NCBI GenBank assembly: GCA_964520895.1
Contig: CAZFOR010000038.1
Span: 1-12,217 of the forward strand
Length of the DNA: 12,217 nucleotides
Direction of reading: 5' to 3'
From: SIG350 sp964520895
Lineage (GTDB): Bacteria; Bacillota; Clostridia; TANB77; SIG350
Under the pieces are notes generated by a model that worked only from the letters and a program-made list of their open reading frames with translations, was not told the DNA's origin and did no database searches. Made by a program: the position numbers and the translations under genes. Shown here in pieces: positions 6,492 to 12,217 of this stretch (its first letter is position 1; every line of letters begins with the position of its first letter).

Positions 6492-8642
6492 CTATCCTAT
6501 TTTTTCTTTTTTTCTATCATTTAATTCAGCTCTTTTTCCAGAATTAAATTTATCTACAAAAACATAATATCCAGTTATTCTTGTTATTCCCCTAACATTT
6601 TCACTTTTACATTTAGGACATTTTTCTAATAATCCATTAGATTTTGTGTTACACTCTTTACATAAAGTATATTCTGGTGATAATACCCATTGAACACATT
6701 TTGTTTCATACCAAGTTTTTTCTAGCAATTCATATATTGCCATTGGGTCTGGTATATATTCACCACCCCAAATATGTATCATACTACCCGCTTCTACTAA
6801 TTGATGAAATTTAGATTGTTTCATTAATCTAGTAATGTAATCTACATCACTATCTGTTGCAAAATGAACTGAATTTGTATAATATACACCAAAATCATTT
6901 TCTTTATGATATGCTTTATTACCATAATGTTTGATATCTAATTTAGCAAATCTTCCAGCTGTACTTTCCGCAGGTGTTTCCTCTAATTTTATATTTATAT
7001 CATATTTTTTTGAATACTCTTTTAATTTCTCATTCATAAATGTAATTATCTCTAATCCTTTTAAATATGCCTCATCAGATTCATGTAACTGTTTGCCAAT
7101 TAAATTATATACACATTCATTTAATCCAACAATACCTATAAGCCAAGAAATCTGATTTACTCTAACATATGGCTTTTCATCCATTCCATTATTATAAAAT
7201 GAAAGTGGAGAATTTTCTTTGTTAGATATTTTACTTAAATATTCTTTTCTAGAAATATGTGCCTTACATGCTAAATCTATTCTATGCTCAATTTCATTTA
7301 AAACATCATCATAGTTTATACCTACTTTTAATACTACATTAGGCAAATTAATTGAAACATTTTGTCCACCAACAAATCTTAATTCTTCTGGTGTTTTAAT
7401 TAATTCCATATCTTCTTTTGTGAAATCAATTTTTAATCTACAACATTGTGATACACTACATGCATTTCTATCAAAGATAAAGTATGGGCAACCATTTTTA
7501 CTAGCAGAAATACATGCCCTTATAAGTAATGCTTTTGTATCCCCATCTTTAAAACTTTCTTCATTAATATGAAAATTAATTTTAGGAAAGGCAAATGGCA
7601 TACCATTAGCATCACCTTCTTCTACTACCTCTAATATTGCTCTTGCAAATAATTTAGATTGAACAGCAAAATCTTTATACATTAGTATCTTATATCCATT
7701 TTCATCTGCAAATTTCTTTGTTTCATCTCTTGTGTCAAAATAGTATATGTTTTCTAAATAATCTTTAACCATAAATCTTCCTTTTGTTCCCATCGCATAT
7801 ACTTCTTTATAGTGGTCTGGAATGTTTGCATATACATTAAAATCTGTAAAAGATATTTGTCCACCACGTGCTCCTGCAAGTTGTGATAAATCAAAAATTA
7901 ATGTTTGTGCTAATTGTTTAATATCTTTATATTTCATATCTACAAGTAATGGAGCAAAAAATACATTTACAGCTTCCCAACCAATTGCACCTGCAAACTG
8001 CCCTGATAAAAACTGTGTCATTGAACAAATATGTCTTGCAAGTACATTAGCACTATTTGCTGGTTTTGAATTTGTAGGAATACTTGGTATATTTTTTATT
8101 CCGTGTTTTTTTACATACTCAGGTGAGTGTCCTGAACAATAATATCTATTAACCATTCCTAAGTCATGTATATGTATCTCACCTGTCATATGTGCTTTTG
8201 CTACATCTTCATCATATACATTTTTTAATGCATATTCTTTTATAGCTTTTTCTGCAATTGCTAAATTAATACTTTCTGGATTATGTGATGTATTTCCATT
8301 TTCTTTATTTGCATTTTCGATTAACTCTGTTATATCATAAAAAGGAATTGTTACTTCTGCATTAGATTTTAGTTCTTTATCATAACCTTTTTCTAATAAA
8401 ACCATATTAACTAATTGTCTAATAAATGATGTTGTTATAACCTCTAATTTTGAGCTAACTAATTTTTCAGTAACATTTTTAGCTACTTCTTGTGCTACCT
8501 CTCCAGAGCAATTTATTTCCTTAATTAAGGCTTCATAAATGTACCCTTCATTGTATTTTAGCCTCTCTAGTTTTGTTGTTGAATCAACCATTAAAGCTAA
8601 ATCTGTGGCATTTGTTTGTTTTGTAATCTTAATTACTTTCAT
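6492..8642 (-). CDS. nrdD: Anaerobic (class III) ribonucleoside-triphosphate reductase
   Basis: A 716-residue glycyl-radical enzyme that makes deoxyribonucleotides without oxygen. An ATP-cone allosteric domain fills about residues 1-90. HIHDLG (157-162), LAGARGGQISF (255-265) and CPYFIFDRN (385-393) belong to the ten-strand barrel. Cys395, Cys400 and Cys401 in ACSVSQCCRL cluster where the thiyl-radical cysteine is expected. Near the end, two CxxC pairs (661/664 and 675/678) form the structural zinc site. RITGYY places the radical glycine at Gly691, 25 residues from the C-terminus as in T4 NrdD. The arrangement resembles the Thermotoga/redoxin-dependent subgroup rather than the formate-dependent one, which fits the downstream redoxin. 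The leader has a cobalamin riboswitch with a terminator. The ATG at 8642 has AGGAGG about 10 bases upstream. Confidence 0.96.
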   Translation of the reverse strand: MKVIKITKQTNATDLALMVDSTTKLERLKYNEGYIYEALIKEINCSGEVAQEVAKNVTEKLVSSKLEVITTSFIRQLVNMVLLEKGYDKELKSNAEVTIPFYDITELIENANKENGNTSHNPESINLAIAEKAIKEYALKNVYDEDVAKAHMTGEIHIHDLGMVNRYYCSGHSPEYVKKHGIKNIPSIPTNSKPANSANVLARHICSMTQFLSGQFAGAIGWEAVNVFFAPLLVDMKYKDIKQLAQTLIFDLSQLAGARGGQISFTDFNVYANIPDHYKEVYAMGTKGRFMVKDYLENIYYFDTRDETKKFADENGYKILMYKDFAVQSKLFARAILEVVEEGDANGMPFAFPKINFHINEESFKDGDTKALLIRACISASKNGCPYFIFDRNACSVSQCCRLKIDFTKEDMELIKTPEELRFVGGQNVSINLPNVVLKVGINYDDVLNEIEHRIDLACKAHISRKEYLSKISNKENSPLSFYNNGMDEKPYVRVNQISWLIGIVGLNECVYNLIGKQLHESDEAYLKGLEIITFMNEKLKEYSKKYDINIKLEETPAESTAGRFAKLDIKHYGNKAYHKENDFGVYYTNSVHFATDSDVDYITRLMKQSKFHQLVEAGSMIHIWGGEYIPDPMAIYELLEKTWYETKCVQWVLSPEYTLCKECNTKSNGLLEKCPKCKSENVRGITRITGYYVFVDKFNSGKRAELNDRKKEKIG

Positions 8643-8679
8643 TTCTACATTACCTCCTGTATTATATATTCTTATTTAT

Positions 8680-8712
8680 TTATCATTAGTAACCTAAAAA
8701 CTTATCATTAGT
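8680..8712 (-). repeat. Two direct copies of an 11-base element in the nrdD leader, 22 bases apart
   Basis: ACTAATGATAA occurs exactly twice on the minus strand (8712-8702 and 8690-8680), start to start 22 bases, about two helical turns. A 10/11 copy (ATTAATGATAA) lies at 8812-8802. All lie in the leader of the nrdD transcript; the two exact copies are between the riboswitch terminator and the ribosome site. They may be a protein-binding element, or chance in AT-rich DNA. Confidence 0.5.
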
Positions 8713-8750
8713 TAATTTGAATATAATTTTATTTACATATTTTTTAGCAA

Positions 8751-8780
8751 ATAAAAACTACATTCTGGTTTAGAATGTAG
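8751..8780 (-). terminator. Intrinsic terminator serving the cobalamin riboswitch
   Basis: On the minus strand CTACATTCT (8780-8772), loop AAACC and AGAATGTAG (8766-8758) form a perfect 9-bp stem followed by TTTTTAT. It lies 76 bases after the aptamer and 108 bases before nrdD. This is the position of a transcription-attenuating expression platform. Premature termination here would switch off the whole nrd operon. Confidence 0.88.
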
Positions 8781-8856
8781 AAATATCTTTTATTAATTTC
8801 TTTATCATTAATATTATATATTCATACTTATCTCCACCCGAGAAATATGTTTTCAT

Positions 8857-9025
8857 ATAATATTGGCAGGTTTCCTGACTTATGAATATTATTATTTGCT
8901 TGCCTTCCCAAATACATATTTATTCAGTGGCATTTAATCAATTTTATTCATTTACAGTAGCGGGGGCTGTAATGGATTTTAACCATTTTCCCTATTATCT
9001 TAATTATATTAAGCACCAATATTAT
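8857..9025 (-). promoter_or_regulatory. Cobalamin (B12) riboswitch controlling nrdD
   Basis: A complete aptamer is visible on the minus strand. A perfect 10-bp P1 closes it (9025-9016 with 8866-8857). The core contains ACAGCCCCCGCTACTGT (8970-8954). The B12 box reads GCCACTG...GGGAAGGC (8931-8902), and the 3' part is AGTCAGGAAACCTGCC. These are the hallmark conserved blocks of the cobalamin riboswitch, in the right order and spacing. It lies between the promoter at 9043-9071 and a terminator at 8751-8780, in front of the class III reductase operon. Cobalamin riboswitches upstream of B12-independent reductases are known in bacteria that also carry a B12-dependent class II enzyme (NrdJ). The expected logic is OFF when cobalamin is plentiful. 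The P1 3' strand can also pair with 8817-8810 downstream, which may be part of the switching. Confidence 0.96.
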
Positions 9026-9042
9026 TATTTAATTTCATATTG

Positions 9043-9071
9043 ATTATATTATCTATGTTACAAAAAATCAA
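9043..9071 (-). promoter_or_regulatory. Promoter of the nrdD riboswitch leader
   Basis: On the minus strand -35 TTGATT (9071-9066), a 17-base spacer and a perfect -10 TATAAT (9048-9043). Transcription should begin about 10 bases before the P1 stem of the riboswitch, exactly where a riboswitch transcript should start. Confidence 0.8.
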
Positions 9072-9101
9072 TAGTTTAAATATTACATTTATGTTACAAA
9101 A
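9054..9101. repeat. Direct repeat TATGTTACAAAA overlapping and upstream of the nrdD promoter
   Basis: The 12-mer occurs exactly at 9054-9065 and 9090-9101, 36 bases apart, with 14 of 15 bases matching when extended. One copy fills most of the spacer of the nrdD promoter and the other lies upstream of its -35. Placement suggests a possible operator pair, for example for a reductase regulator. It does not match the NrdR-box, FNR or Rex consensus as I know them. Confidence 0.5.
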
Positions 9102-9237
9102 GATTTATTCCTTTAATATAGTATCTTTCATCATTAATTATAAGAAATATACCCAATTATATTAAAAAATTTCTTCATACTAAAAACTCTTTTCTCCTTT
9201 CAAAAAAACTATATCTTCATTTTTTTTCACAATATTC
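9102..9237. other. AT-rich spacer with no recognised feature
   Basis: This stretch lies between the divergent nrdD and small-RNA promoters. It contains homopolymer A and T runs but no open frame with a ribosome site, no convincing hairpin and no long repeat. It may serve only as upstream DNA for both promoters. The rest of the 770-base gene-free gap (8643-9412) is accounted for by the leader elements of nrdD and the predicted small RNA. Confidence 0.6.
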
Positions 9238-9266
9238 TTGACTTCTTGCTTATATAACTATACAAT
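9238..9266 (+). promoter_or_regulatory. Upstream promoter (P1) of the predicted small RNA
   Basis: TTGACT (9238-9243), a 17-base spacer and TACAAT (9261-9266): five of six matches in each box. It is 33 bases upstream of an even better promoter in the same direction, and no coding sequence follows on this strand. Confidence 0.65.
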
Positions 9267-9270
9267 TTAT

Positions 9271-9299
9271 TTGACAAATGAATTATTTTTATGTATAAT
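9271..9299 (+). promoter_or_regulatory. Perfect-consensus sigma-A promoter (P2) of the predicted small RNA
   Basis: TTGACA (9271-9276), a 17-base spacer and TATAAT (9294-9299): a full match to the consensus and the strongest promoter in the window. It points toward 9306-9421, where there is no open frame, only RNA structure and a terminator. That is the main reason for calling a non-coding RNA here. Confidence 0.85.
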
Positions 9300-9305
9300 T
9301 TATGA

Positions 9306-9421
9306 ACAATTACATATAATCTGATTATAAATATCTTCGGATATTTTAATAAAAGCTCTGTTAATCCGCTTTAACGGCTACGATTTATTCGCGGTCTAGG
9401 ATTAATAGAGCTTTATTTTTT
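9306..9421 (+). ncRNA. Predicted structured small RNA convergent with the DUF3800 gene
   Basis: About 115 bases, starting 7 bases after a consensus -10 and ending in a U-tract. Hairpin 1 is AAATATC-UUCG-GATATTT (9329-9346), with the extra-stable cUUCGg tetraloop. Hairpin 2 has a 16-bp outer stem (9352-9367 with 9399-9414, one G-U). An inner stem GGCUACGA/UCGCGGUC (9376-9383 with 9389-9396) has two G-U pairs and one mismatch. The pairs that are G-U on this strand would be A-C on the other, so the fold is oriented for the plus strand. The core 9366-9400 has 18 G/C in 35 bases, in surroundings that are strikingly AT-rich; such an island is typical of functional RNA. No reading frame with a ribosome site is present. 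Families of structured RNAs next to DUF3800 genes have been described (DUF3800-I and following); I cannot say whether this is one. The 3' end is antisense to the last few codons of the DUF3800 gene. Confidence 0.72.
9315..9329. repeat. 15-base palindrome just downstream of the small-RNA start
   Basis: TATAATC-T-GATTATA is a perfect palindrome around a single central base, at about +10 to +24 of the predicted small RNA. The position suits a repressor operator. In the RNA it would compete with hairpin 1. An AT-rich sequence makes chance possible. Confidence 0.5.
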
Positions 9422-9424
9422 ATT
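9352..9424. terminator. Shared terminator hairpin of the small RNA and the DUF3800 gene
   Basis: The 16-bp stem of small-RNA hairpin 2 is followed on the plus strand by ATTTTTTATT, a good termination tract. On the minus strand the stem starts within the DUF3800 stop codon (9415-9413) and is followed by TTTTATT, so it probably also ends that transcript, less strongly. The branched 31-base interior is larger than needed for a terminator. Confidence 0.75.
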
Positions 9425-10258
9425 GTTCTTTTTAGTTAATGTTTTATCAAAATGTGAATATGAAGATATAAAATTCCAATGCCTATATAAATGTTTCCAA
9501 TGATTTATTTGGTTTCCATCTAACCCTGTATTAACGCCAACATTAAAACCTTTTCTAATTCTTCTAATATTGTTATTTATGTTTTTATATAATTTATTTT
9601 TAGCAATAGTCCTTTTAGATCTTTTACCAGTTTCAATATCTCTAATCTCATAAAAATCATTTAATTTAAAATTCATTGAACCCAATATTATATCCATACA
9701 TTGTTGAATGACATGCTTTTTTGAATCAATTTCGATTATTTCTTTTATTTCAATATTGTTTTGCTTTAATTCTTCGTTATATCTATATAAACTTGTTTTT
9801 AAACTTTTTTTCTGATTCTCTTTGCATGGTAAATCATCTAAATACAAAGAAAAATTTATTTTACTCTTAAAGGGATTTTCATTACTATATTTTAATCCAA
9901 AAGCATTCTTTAAAAAGAAATAATATAATATGTTATACTCATTATCTGTATTTTCCTTTGTTAATCCTTCTGCAACATAAGCATTTTGAGCAAACATAAT
10001 TCTTACTCTTATTTTTCCACTTTTAATAAAAGAAAAAAACAAGTTTTTTATTTCTATATATTTTTCTAAATAATTGCTAGTTACTTTTGTCCATTTTATT
10101 TCTCCATTTAAATTTAATTCATCTTTTTTATCGTTTAATATCTTTTCAATATATTGAATATCTGATATTTTAACCAAAGCACCACCATAAAAATTGCTAT
10201 AGTATTTTCCATCACTTACAGATTCATCTGCATAAATTCTATACTCTATTTCTTGCAC
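9413..10258 (-). CDS. DUF3800 domain protein (putative RNase H-like nuclease family)
   Basis: A 281-residue soluble protein with the marks of DUF3800. These are IYADES near the N-terminus (Asp11, Glu12), EIKW (53-56), LYLDD (Asp141, Asp142), IDSKKHVIQQCMDIILGSMN (177-196), and a basic C-terminus with FNVGVNTG and HLYRHWNF. The spaced acidic residues resemble a metal-dependent nuclease centre of RNase H-like type; no activity is established for the family as far as I know. I start at GTG 10258 because GGAGG lies 6 bases upstream. An ATG at 10303 opens the frame earlier but lies beside the -10 box and lacks a ribosome site. It has its own promoter (10294-10322), sits between two housekeeping loci, and meets a predicted structured RNA head-on at its stop codon. 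DUF3800 genes are often found in accessory or defence-like settings. Function unknown. Confidence 0.82.
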   Translation of the reverse strand: MQEIEYRIYADESVSDGKYYSNFYGGALVKISDIQYIEKILNDKKDELNLNGEIKWTKVTSNYLEKYIEIKNLFFSFIKSGKIRVRIMFAQNAYVAEGLTKENTDNEYNILYYFFLKNAFGLKYSNENPFKSKINFSLYLDDLPCKENQKKSLKTSLYRYNEELKQNNIEIKEIIEIDSKKHVIQQCMDIILGSMNFKLNDFYEIRDIETGKRSKRTIAKNKLYKNINNNIRRIRKGFNVGVNTGLDGNQINHWKHLYRHWNFISSYSHFDKTLTKKNNKK

Positions 10259-10293
10259 TAAAAACCTCCATTTGCATTTATTTAAGTACATAT

Positions 10294-10322
10294 AATATAT
10301 CATCTTTATTTAATATCTACAA
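10294..10322 (-). promoter_or_regulatory. Candidate promoter of the DUF3800 gene
   Basis: On the minus strand TTGTAG (10322-10317), a 17-base spacer and TATATT (10299-10294). It lies between the uvrC stop and the GTG start at 10258, giving a leader of about 30 bases. Its position makes the upstream ATG at 10303 implausible as a start. Confidence 0.55.
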
Positions 10323-10338
10323 GTAATATTTTATATCT

Positions 10339-12144
10339 TTATTTATTTAATTCATCTAATATTATTTTAGCTAGATTTTCGTTAATTCCTTTAATCTTTG
10401 TAAGTTCATCAATTGTTGAACTCTTTATTTTATCAACACTACCAAATTGTTTAAGTAGGTCTAGTTTCTTTTTATCACCAATACCTTTAATATTATCTAA
10501 CTCAGATTTTGACATTGTTTTATTTCTTAATTTTCTATGATACTGTATTGCATAATTATGCACTTCATCTTGAATACTTGTAACATAATTTTTAATATCA
10601 TCATTATCAAATTCAATTTCTATGCCATTTATATCTAGCATTGCTCTTGTTCTATGTTTATTATCTTTTACCATACCATACATATCAATATTTAAATTGT
10701 ATTTTTTTTGAACCTCTTTTACAGCATTAATTTGAATTGTACCACCATCTAATAATATTAAATCTGGTAATGGTAAAAATGCATCATTTTTTTCATTAAT
10801 AGCTTTATTAAATCTTCTATCTAATACCTGTGCCATACATCTTGGGTCATCTTGATTTAGCATATCTTTTATACTAAATTTCCTATATTTACTTTTCTTA
10901 AAACTGCCTTTTTCAATTACAATCATACCACCAACAATATTTGTTCCTGATATATTTGATATATCGTAACTCTCTATTCTGTTTTGTATATCTTTAATAT
11001 TTAATAACTTCATTAACTTGTATACATTTTCTAAATCTTTATTTACTTCGCTTTTTTTGTTATCTAATGCTATTTTTGCATTCTTTTCAGCTAATTCAAC
11101 AAACTTTAATTTCTCACCTTTTTTAGGTGTTCTTATTTCTACTTTAGTTTGTTTTTTATCATTTAAAAAATCTATTAGACTGTTGTCAGTAATTTCATTT
11201 CTAACCATAATCTTGCTAGGTATTTCAACACTTACTGTATAATACTGTTTTAAAAATGATAAAACAATTTCCTCATCTTCAACATCACTTACATTATCAA
11301 AAAAATAGTTTTCTCTACCAATTAGCTTATGTCCTCTAACAAAAAATATTTGTAAACAAGCTTTGCTTTCCTCTTTATATAGCCCTATAACATCTATATC
11401 ATTTTCACTAAAATTAGATACTTTTTGTTTTTGTACTAATGCTTTAATATTAATTATCTTATCTCTAAGTATTGCAGCTTTTTCAAATTCTTGTTTCTCA
11501 CTTAACTGATTCATTTCTGTTTCCATTTTTTTTACAAGCCCAGATATATTATTATCTAATATATGAATAATCTCATTAATCATTTTCATATAATCTTCTT
11601 TACTAATACATCCTTTACATGGTGCTAAACATTTACCCATTTGATAATTAATACATGGCCTATCCCTTTTAGATAACATCCTACTTGGTGTTCTACATTG
11701 CCTAATCTTATATTCTTTTTTAATATAGTCTAATGCATCTTTTATTTGTATTACATCAGTATATGGCCCATAATATTTTGCTCCATCATTTATAACTTTT
11801 CTAGTAATATATATTAGTGGAAATTCCTCATTTGTAACTTTGATATATGGATACATCTTATCATCTTTTAACATTACATTATATTTAGGTCTATGTTTTT
11901 TTATTAAGTTACATTCTAGCATTAATGCTTCAACTTCTGAATCTGTTACAATATATTCAAAACTAGTAATTAAACTAACCATTTTTTCAATTCTAGCTGT
12001 TTTATTAGTTTTTTGAAAATATTGTTTAACCCTATTTTTTAATATAACTGCTTTACCAACATATATTATTTCATCATTATTTTTCATTATATATACACCA
12101 GGTTTAGCTGGTAATCTTTTTAATTCTTCTTTTATATTAAACAT
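10339..12144 (-). CDS. uvrC: UvrABC excinuclease subunit C
   Basis: A 601-residue nucleotide-excision-repair nuclease that makes both incisions beside a UvrB-bound lesion. The GIY-YIG domain comes first: GVYIM (16-20), YVGKA (28-32), Arg38, and Glu77 in LECNLIKKHRPKYN. A cysteine cluster (PCINYQMGKCLAPCKGC, 163-179) is the probable 4Fe-4S site. The UVR motif that binds UvrB follows (about 204-238). The RNase H-like domain has YDISNISG (Asp393), DLILLDGG (Asp466) and QDEVHNYAI (His529). The end carries paired helix-hairpin-helix motifs (KGIGDKKK and KGINENLAK). Length and domain order are normal and all catalytic residues are present. The ATG at 12144 has a modest GGTGA site about 5 bases upstream. 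No clear terminator separates it from the DUF3800 gene, so some read-through is possible. Confidence 0.97.
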   Translation of the reverse strand: MFNIKEELKRLPAKPGVYIMKNNDEIIYVGKAVILKNRVKQYFQKTNKTARIEKMVSLITSFEYIVTDSEVEALMLECNLIKKHRPKYNVMLKDDKMYPYIKVTNEEFPLIYITRKVINDGAKYYGPYTDVIQIKDALDYIKKEYKIRQCRTPSRMLSKRDRPCINYQMGKCLAPCKGCISKEDYMKMINEIIHILDNNISGLVKKMETEMNQLSEKQEFEKAAILRDKIINIKALVQKQKVSNFSENDIDVIGLYKEESKACLQIFFVRGHKLIGRENYFFDNVSDVEDEEIVLSFLKQYYTVSVEIPSKIMVRNEITDNSLIDFLNDKKQTKVEIRTPKKGEKLKFVELAEKNAKIALDNKKSEVNKDLENVYKLMKLLNIKDIQNRIESYDISNISGTNIVGGMIVIEKGSFKKSKYRKFSIKDMLNQDDPRCMAQVLDRRFNKAINEKNDAFLPLPDLILLDGGTIQINAVKEVQKKYNLNIDMYGMVKDNKHRTRAMLDINGIEIEFDNDDIKNYVTSIQDEVHNYAIQYHRKLRNKTMSKSELDNIKGIGDKKKLDLLKQFGSVDKIKSSTIDELTKIKGINENLAKIILDELNK

Positions 12145-12159
12145 TTTATCACCATATTC

Positions 12160-12188
12160 ACTTTAACATATTTACTATATTTTTTCAA
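12160..12188 (-). promoter_or_regulatory. Candidate promoter of uvrC
   Basis: On the minus strand TTGAAA (12188-12183), a 17-base spacer and TAAAGT (12165-12160), which would start transcription about 10 bases before the uvrC ATG region. The -10 is a moderate match, and the leader would be very short. Confidence 0.4.
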
Positions 12189-12190
12189 GT

Positions 12191-12217
12191 AAAAAAGAAT
12201 AATGAGTATTAACCCAT
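12191..12217 (-). terminator. Probable terminator of the next gene, cut by the window edge
   Basis: On the minus strand ATGGGT-TAAT-ACTCAT (12217-12202, 6 bp with one G-U) is followed by TATTC and six T (12196-12191). The stem may continue beyond the right edge. If real, uvrC is not co-transcribed with what lies upstream. Confidence 0.45.

Noticed and set aside
8643..8660. ATG-TAG start-stop just after AGGAGG before nrdD
   Set aside because: Spacing of about 2 bases from the ribosome site is too short for initiation, and the nrdD ATG at 8642 is at an acceptable distance.
8826..8846. GGTGGAG ribosome-like site followed by ATG AAT ATA TAA in the nrdD leader (minus strand)
   Set aside because: It encodes only three residues. 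It is probably a by-product of the riboswitch-to-terminator linker; there is no sign of a real leader peptide.
9368..9398. GC-rich loop considered as a tRNA or T-box fragment
   Set aside because: No cloverleaf, no TTC-loop, no CCA end and no conserved T-box sequence; the pairing found is a simple branched hairpin.
9102..9412. CRISPR array, insertion sequence or attachment repeats around the DUF3800 locus
   Set aside because: No regularly spaced repeats, no transposase remnant, and no matching direct repeats flanking the locus could be found by eye.
10259..10303. Upstream ATG (10303) adding 15 residues to the DUF3800 protein
   Set aside because: It lies next to the predicted -10 box and has no ribosome site, whereas GTG 10258 has GGAGG 6 bases upstream and puts the conserved IYADES motif at the usual distance from the start.
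1..12217. Possible UGA recoding (no gene ends in TGA)
   Set aside because: All genes translate at full family length in the standard code and Trp is encoded by TGG. Twelve TAA/TAG stops in AT-rich DNA need no special explanation.

Overview
The window is AT-rich and densely packed, and it reads with the standard genetic code. It looks like a piece of chromosome from an anaerobic low-GC Bacillota, most likely a Clostridia-like gut lineage. This rests on a LepA with Firmicute-like sequence, strong AGGAGG-type ribosome sites, a class III (strictly anaerobic) ribonucleotide reductase operon, and a cobalamin riboswitch. All 12 gene ends visible use TAA or TAG. No species can be named from sequence reading alone.

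Layout, left to right. (1) 2-710, plus strand: the tail of an unrecognised gene overlaps a small C39-like cysteine-peptidase gene that starts at TTG 171. Both end at a bidirectional hairpin terminator (692-730). (2) 684-3685, minus strand: an apparent operon of GNAT acetyltransferase, lepA and SAM methyltransferase, with a recognisable promoter at 3718-3746. The methyltransferase reads through the terminator hairpin, so its last residues are hairpin-encoded. (3) 3804-5234, minus: a beta-CASP metallo-beta-lactamase-fold protein (RNase/CPSF type) with its own terminator. (4) 5400-8642, minus: an anaerobic ribonucleotide reductase operon, nrdD - nrdH-like redoxin - nrdG - a 58-residue ferredoxin:thioredoxin-reductase-like protein. 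The last gene is easily missed because it is so short. A 383-nt leader carries a complete cobalamin riboswitch (8857-9025) and an intrinsic terminator (8751-8780). Together these suggest that B12 shuts off the B12-independent reductase, and that the reductase takes electrons by the route ferredoxin -> FTR-like protein -> redoxin -> NrdD. (5) 9238-10322: a candidate two-part accessory locus. A DUF3800 gene (minus) faces a predicted small structured RNA (plus, about 9306-9421). The RNA has two tandem near-perfect sigma-A promoters, a cUUCGg hairpin, a long branched hairpin with a GC-rich core, and a U-tract. (6) 10339-12144, minus: uvrC.

The best candidate for something little described is the DUF3800 gene plus structured RNA pair. 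Next is the B12-switched NrdD operon with its built-in FTR-like electron donor. The functions proposed for the RNA and the DUF3800 protein are inference; the promoters, hairpins and motifs are visible in the sequence.
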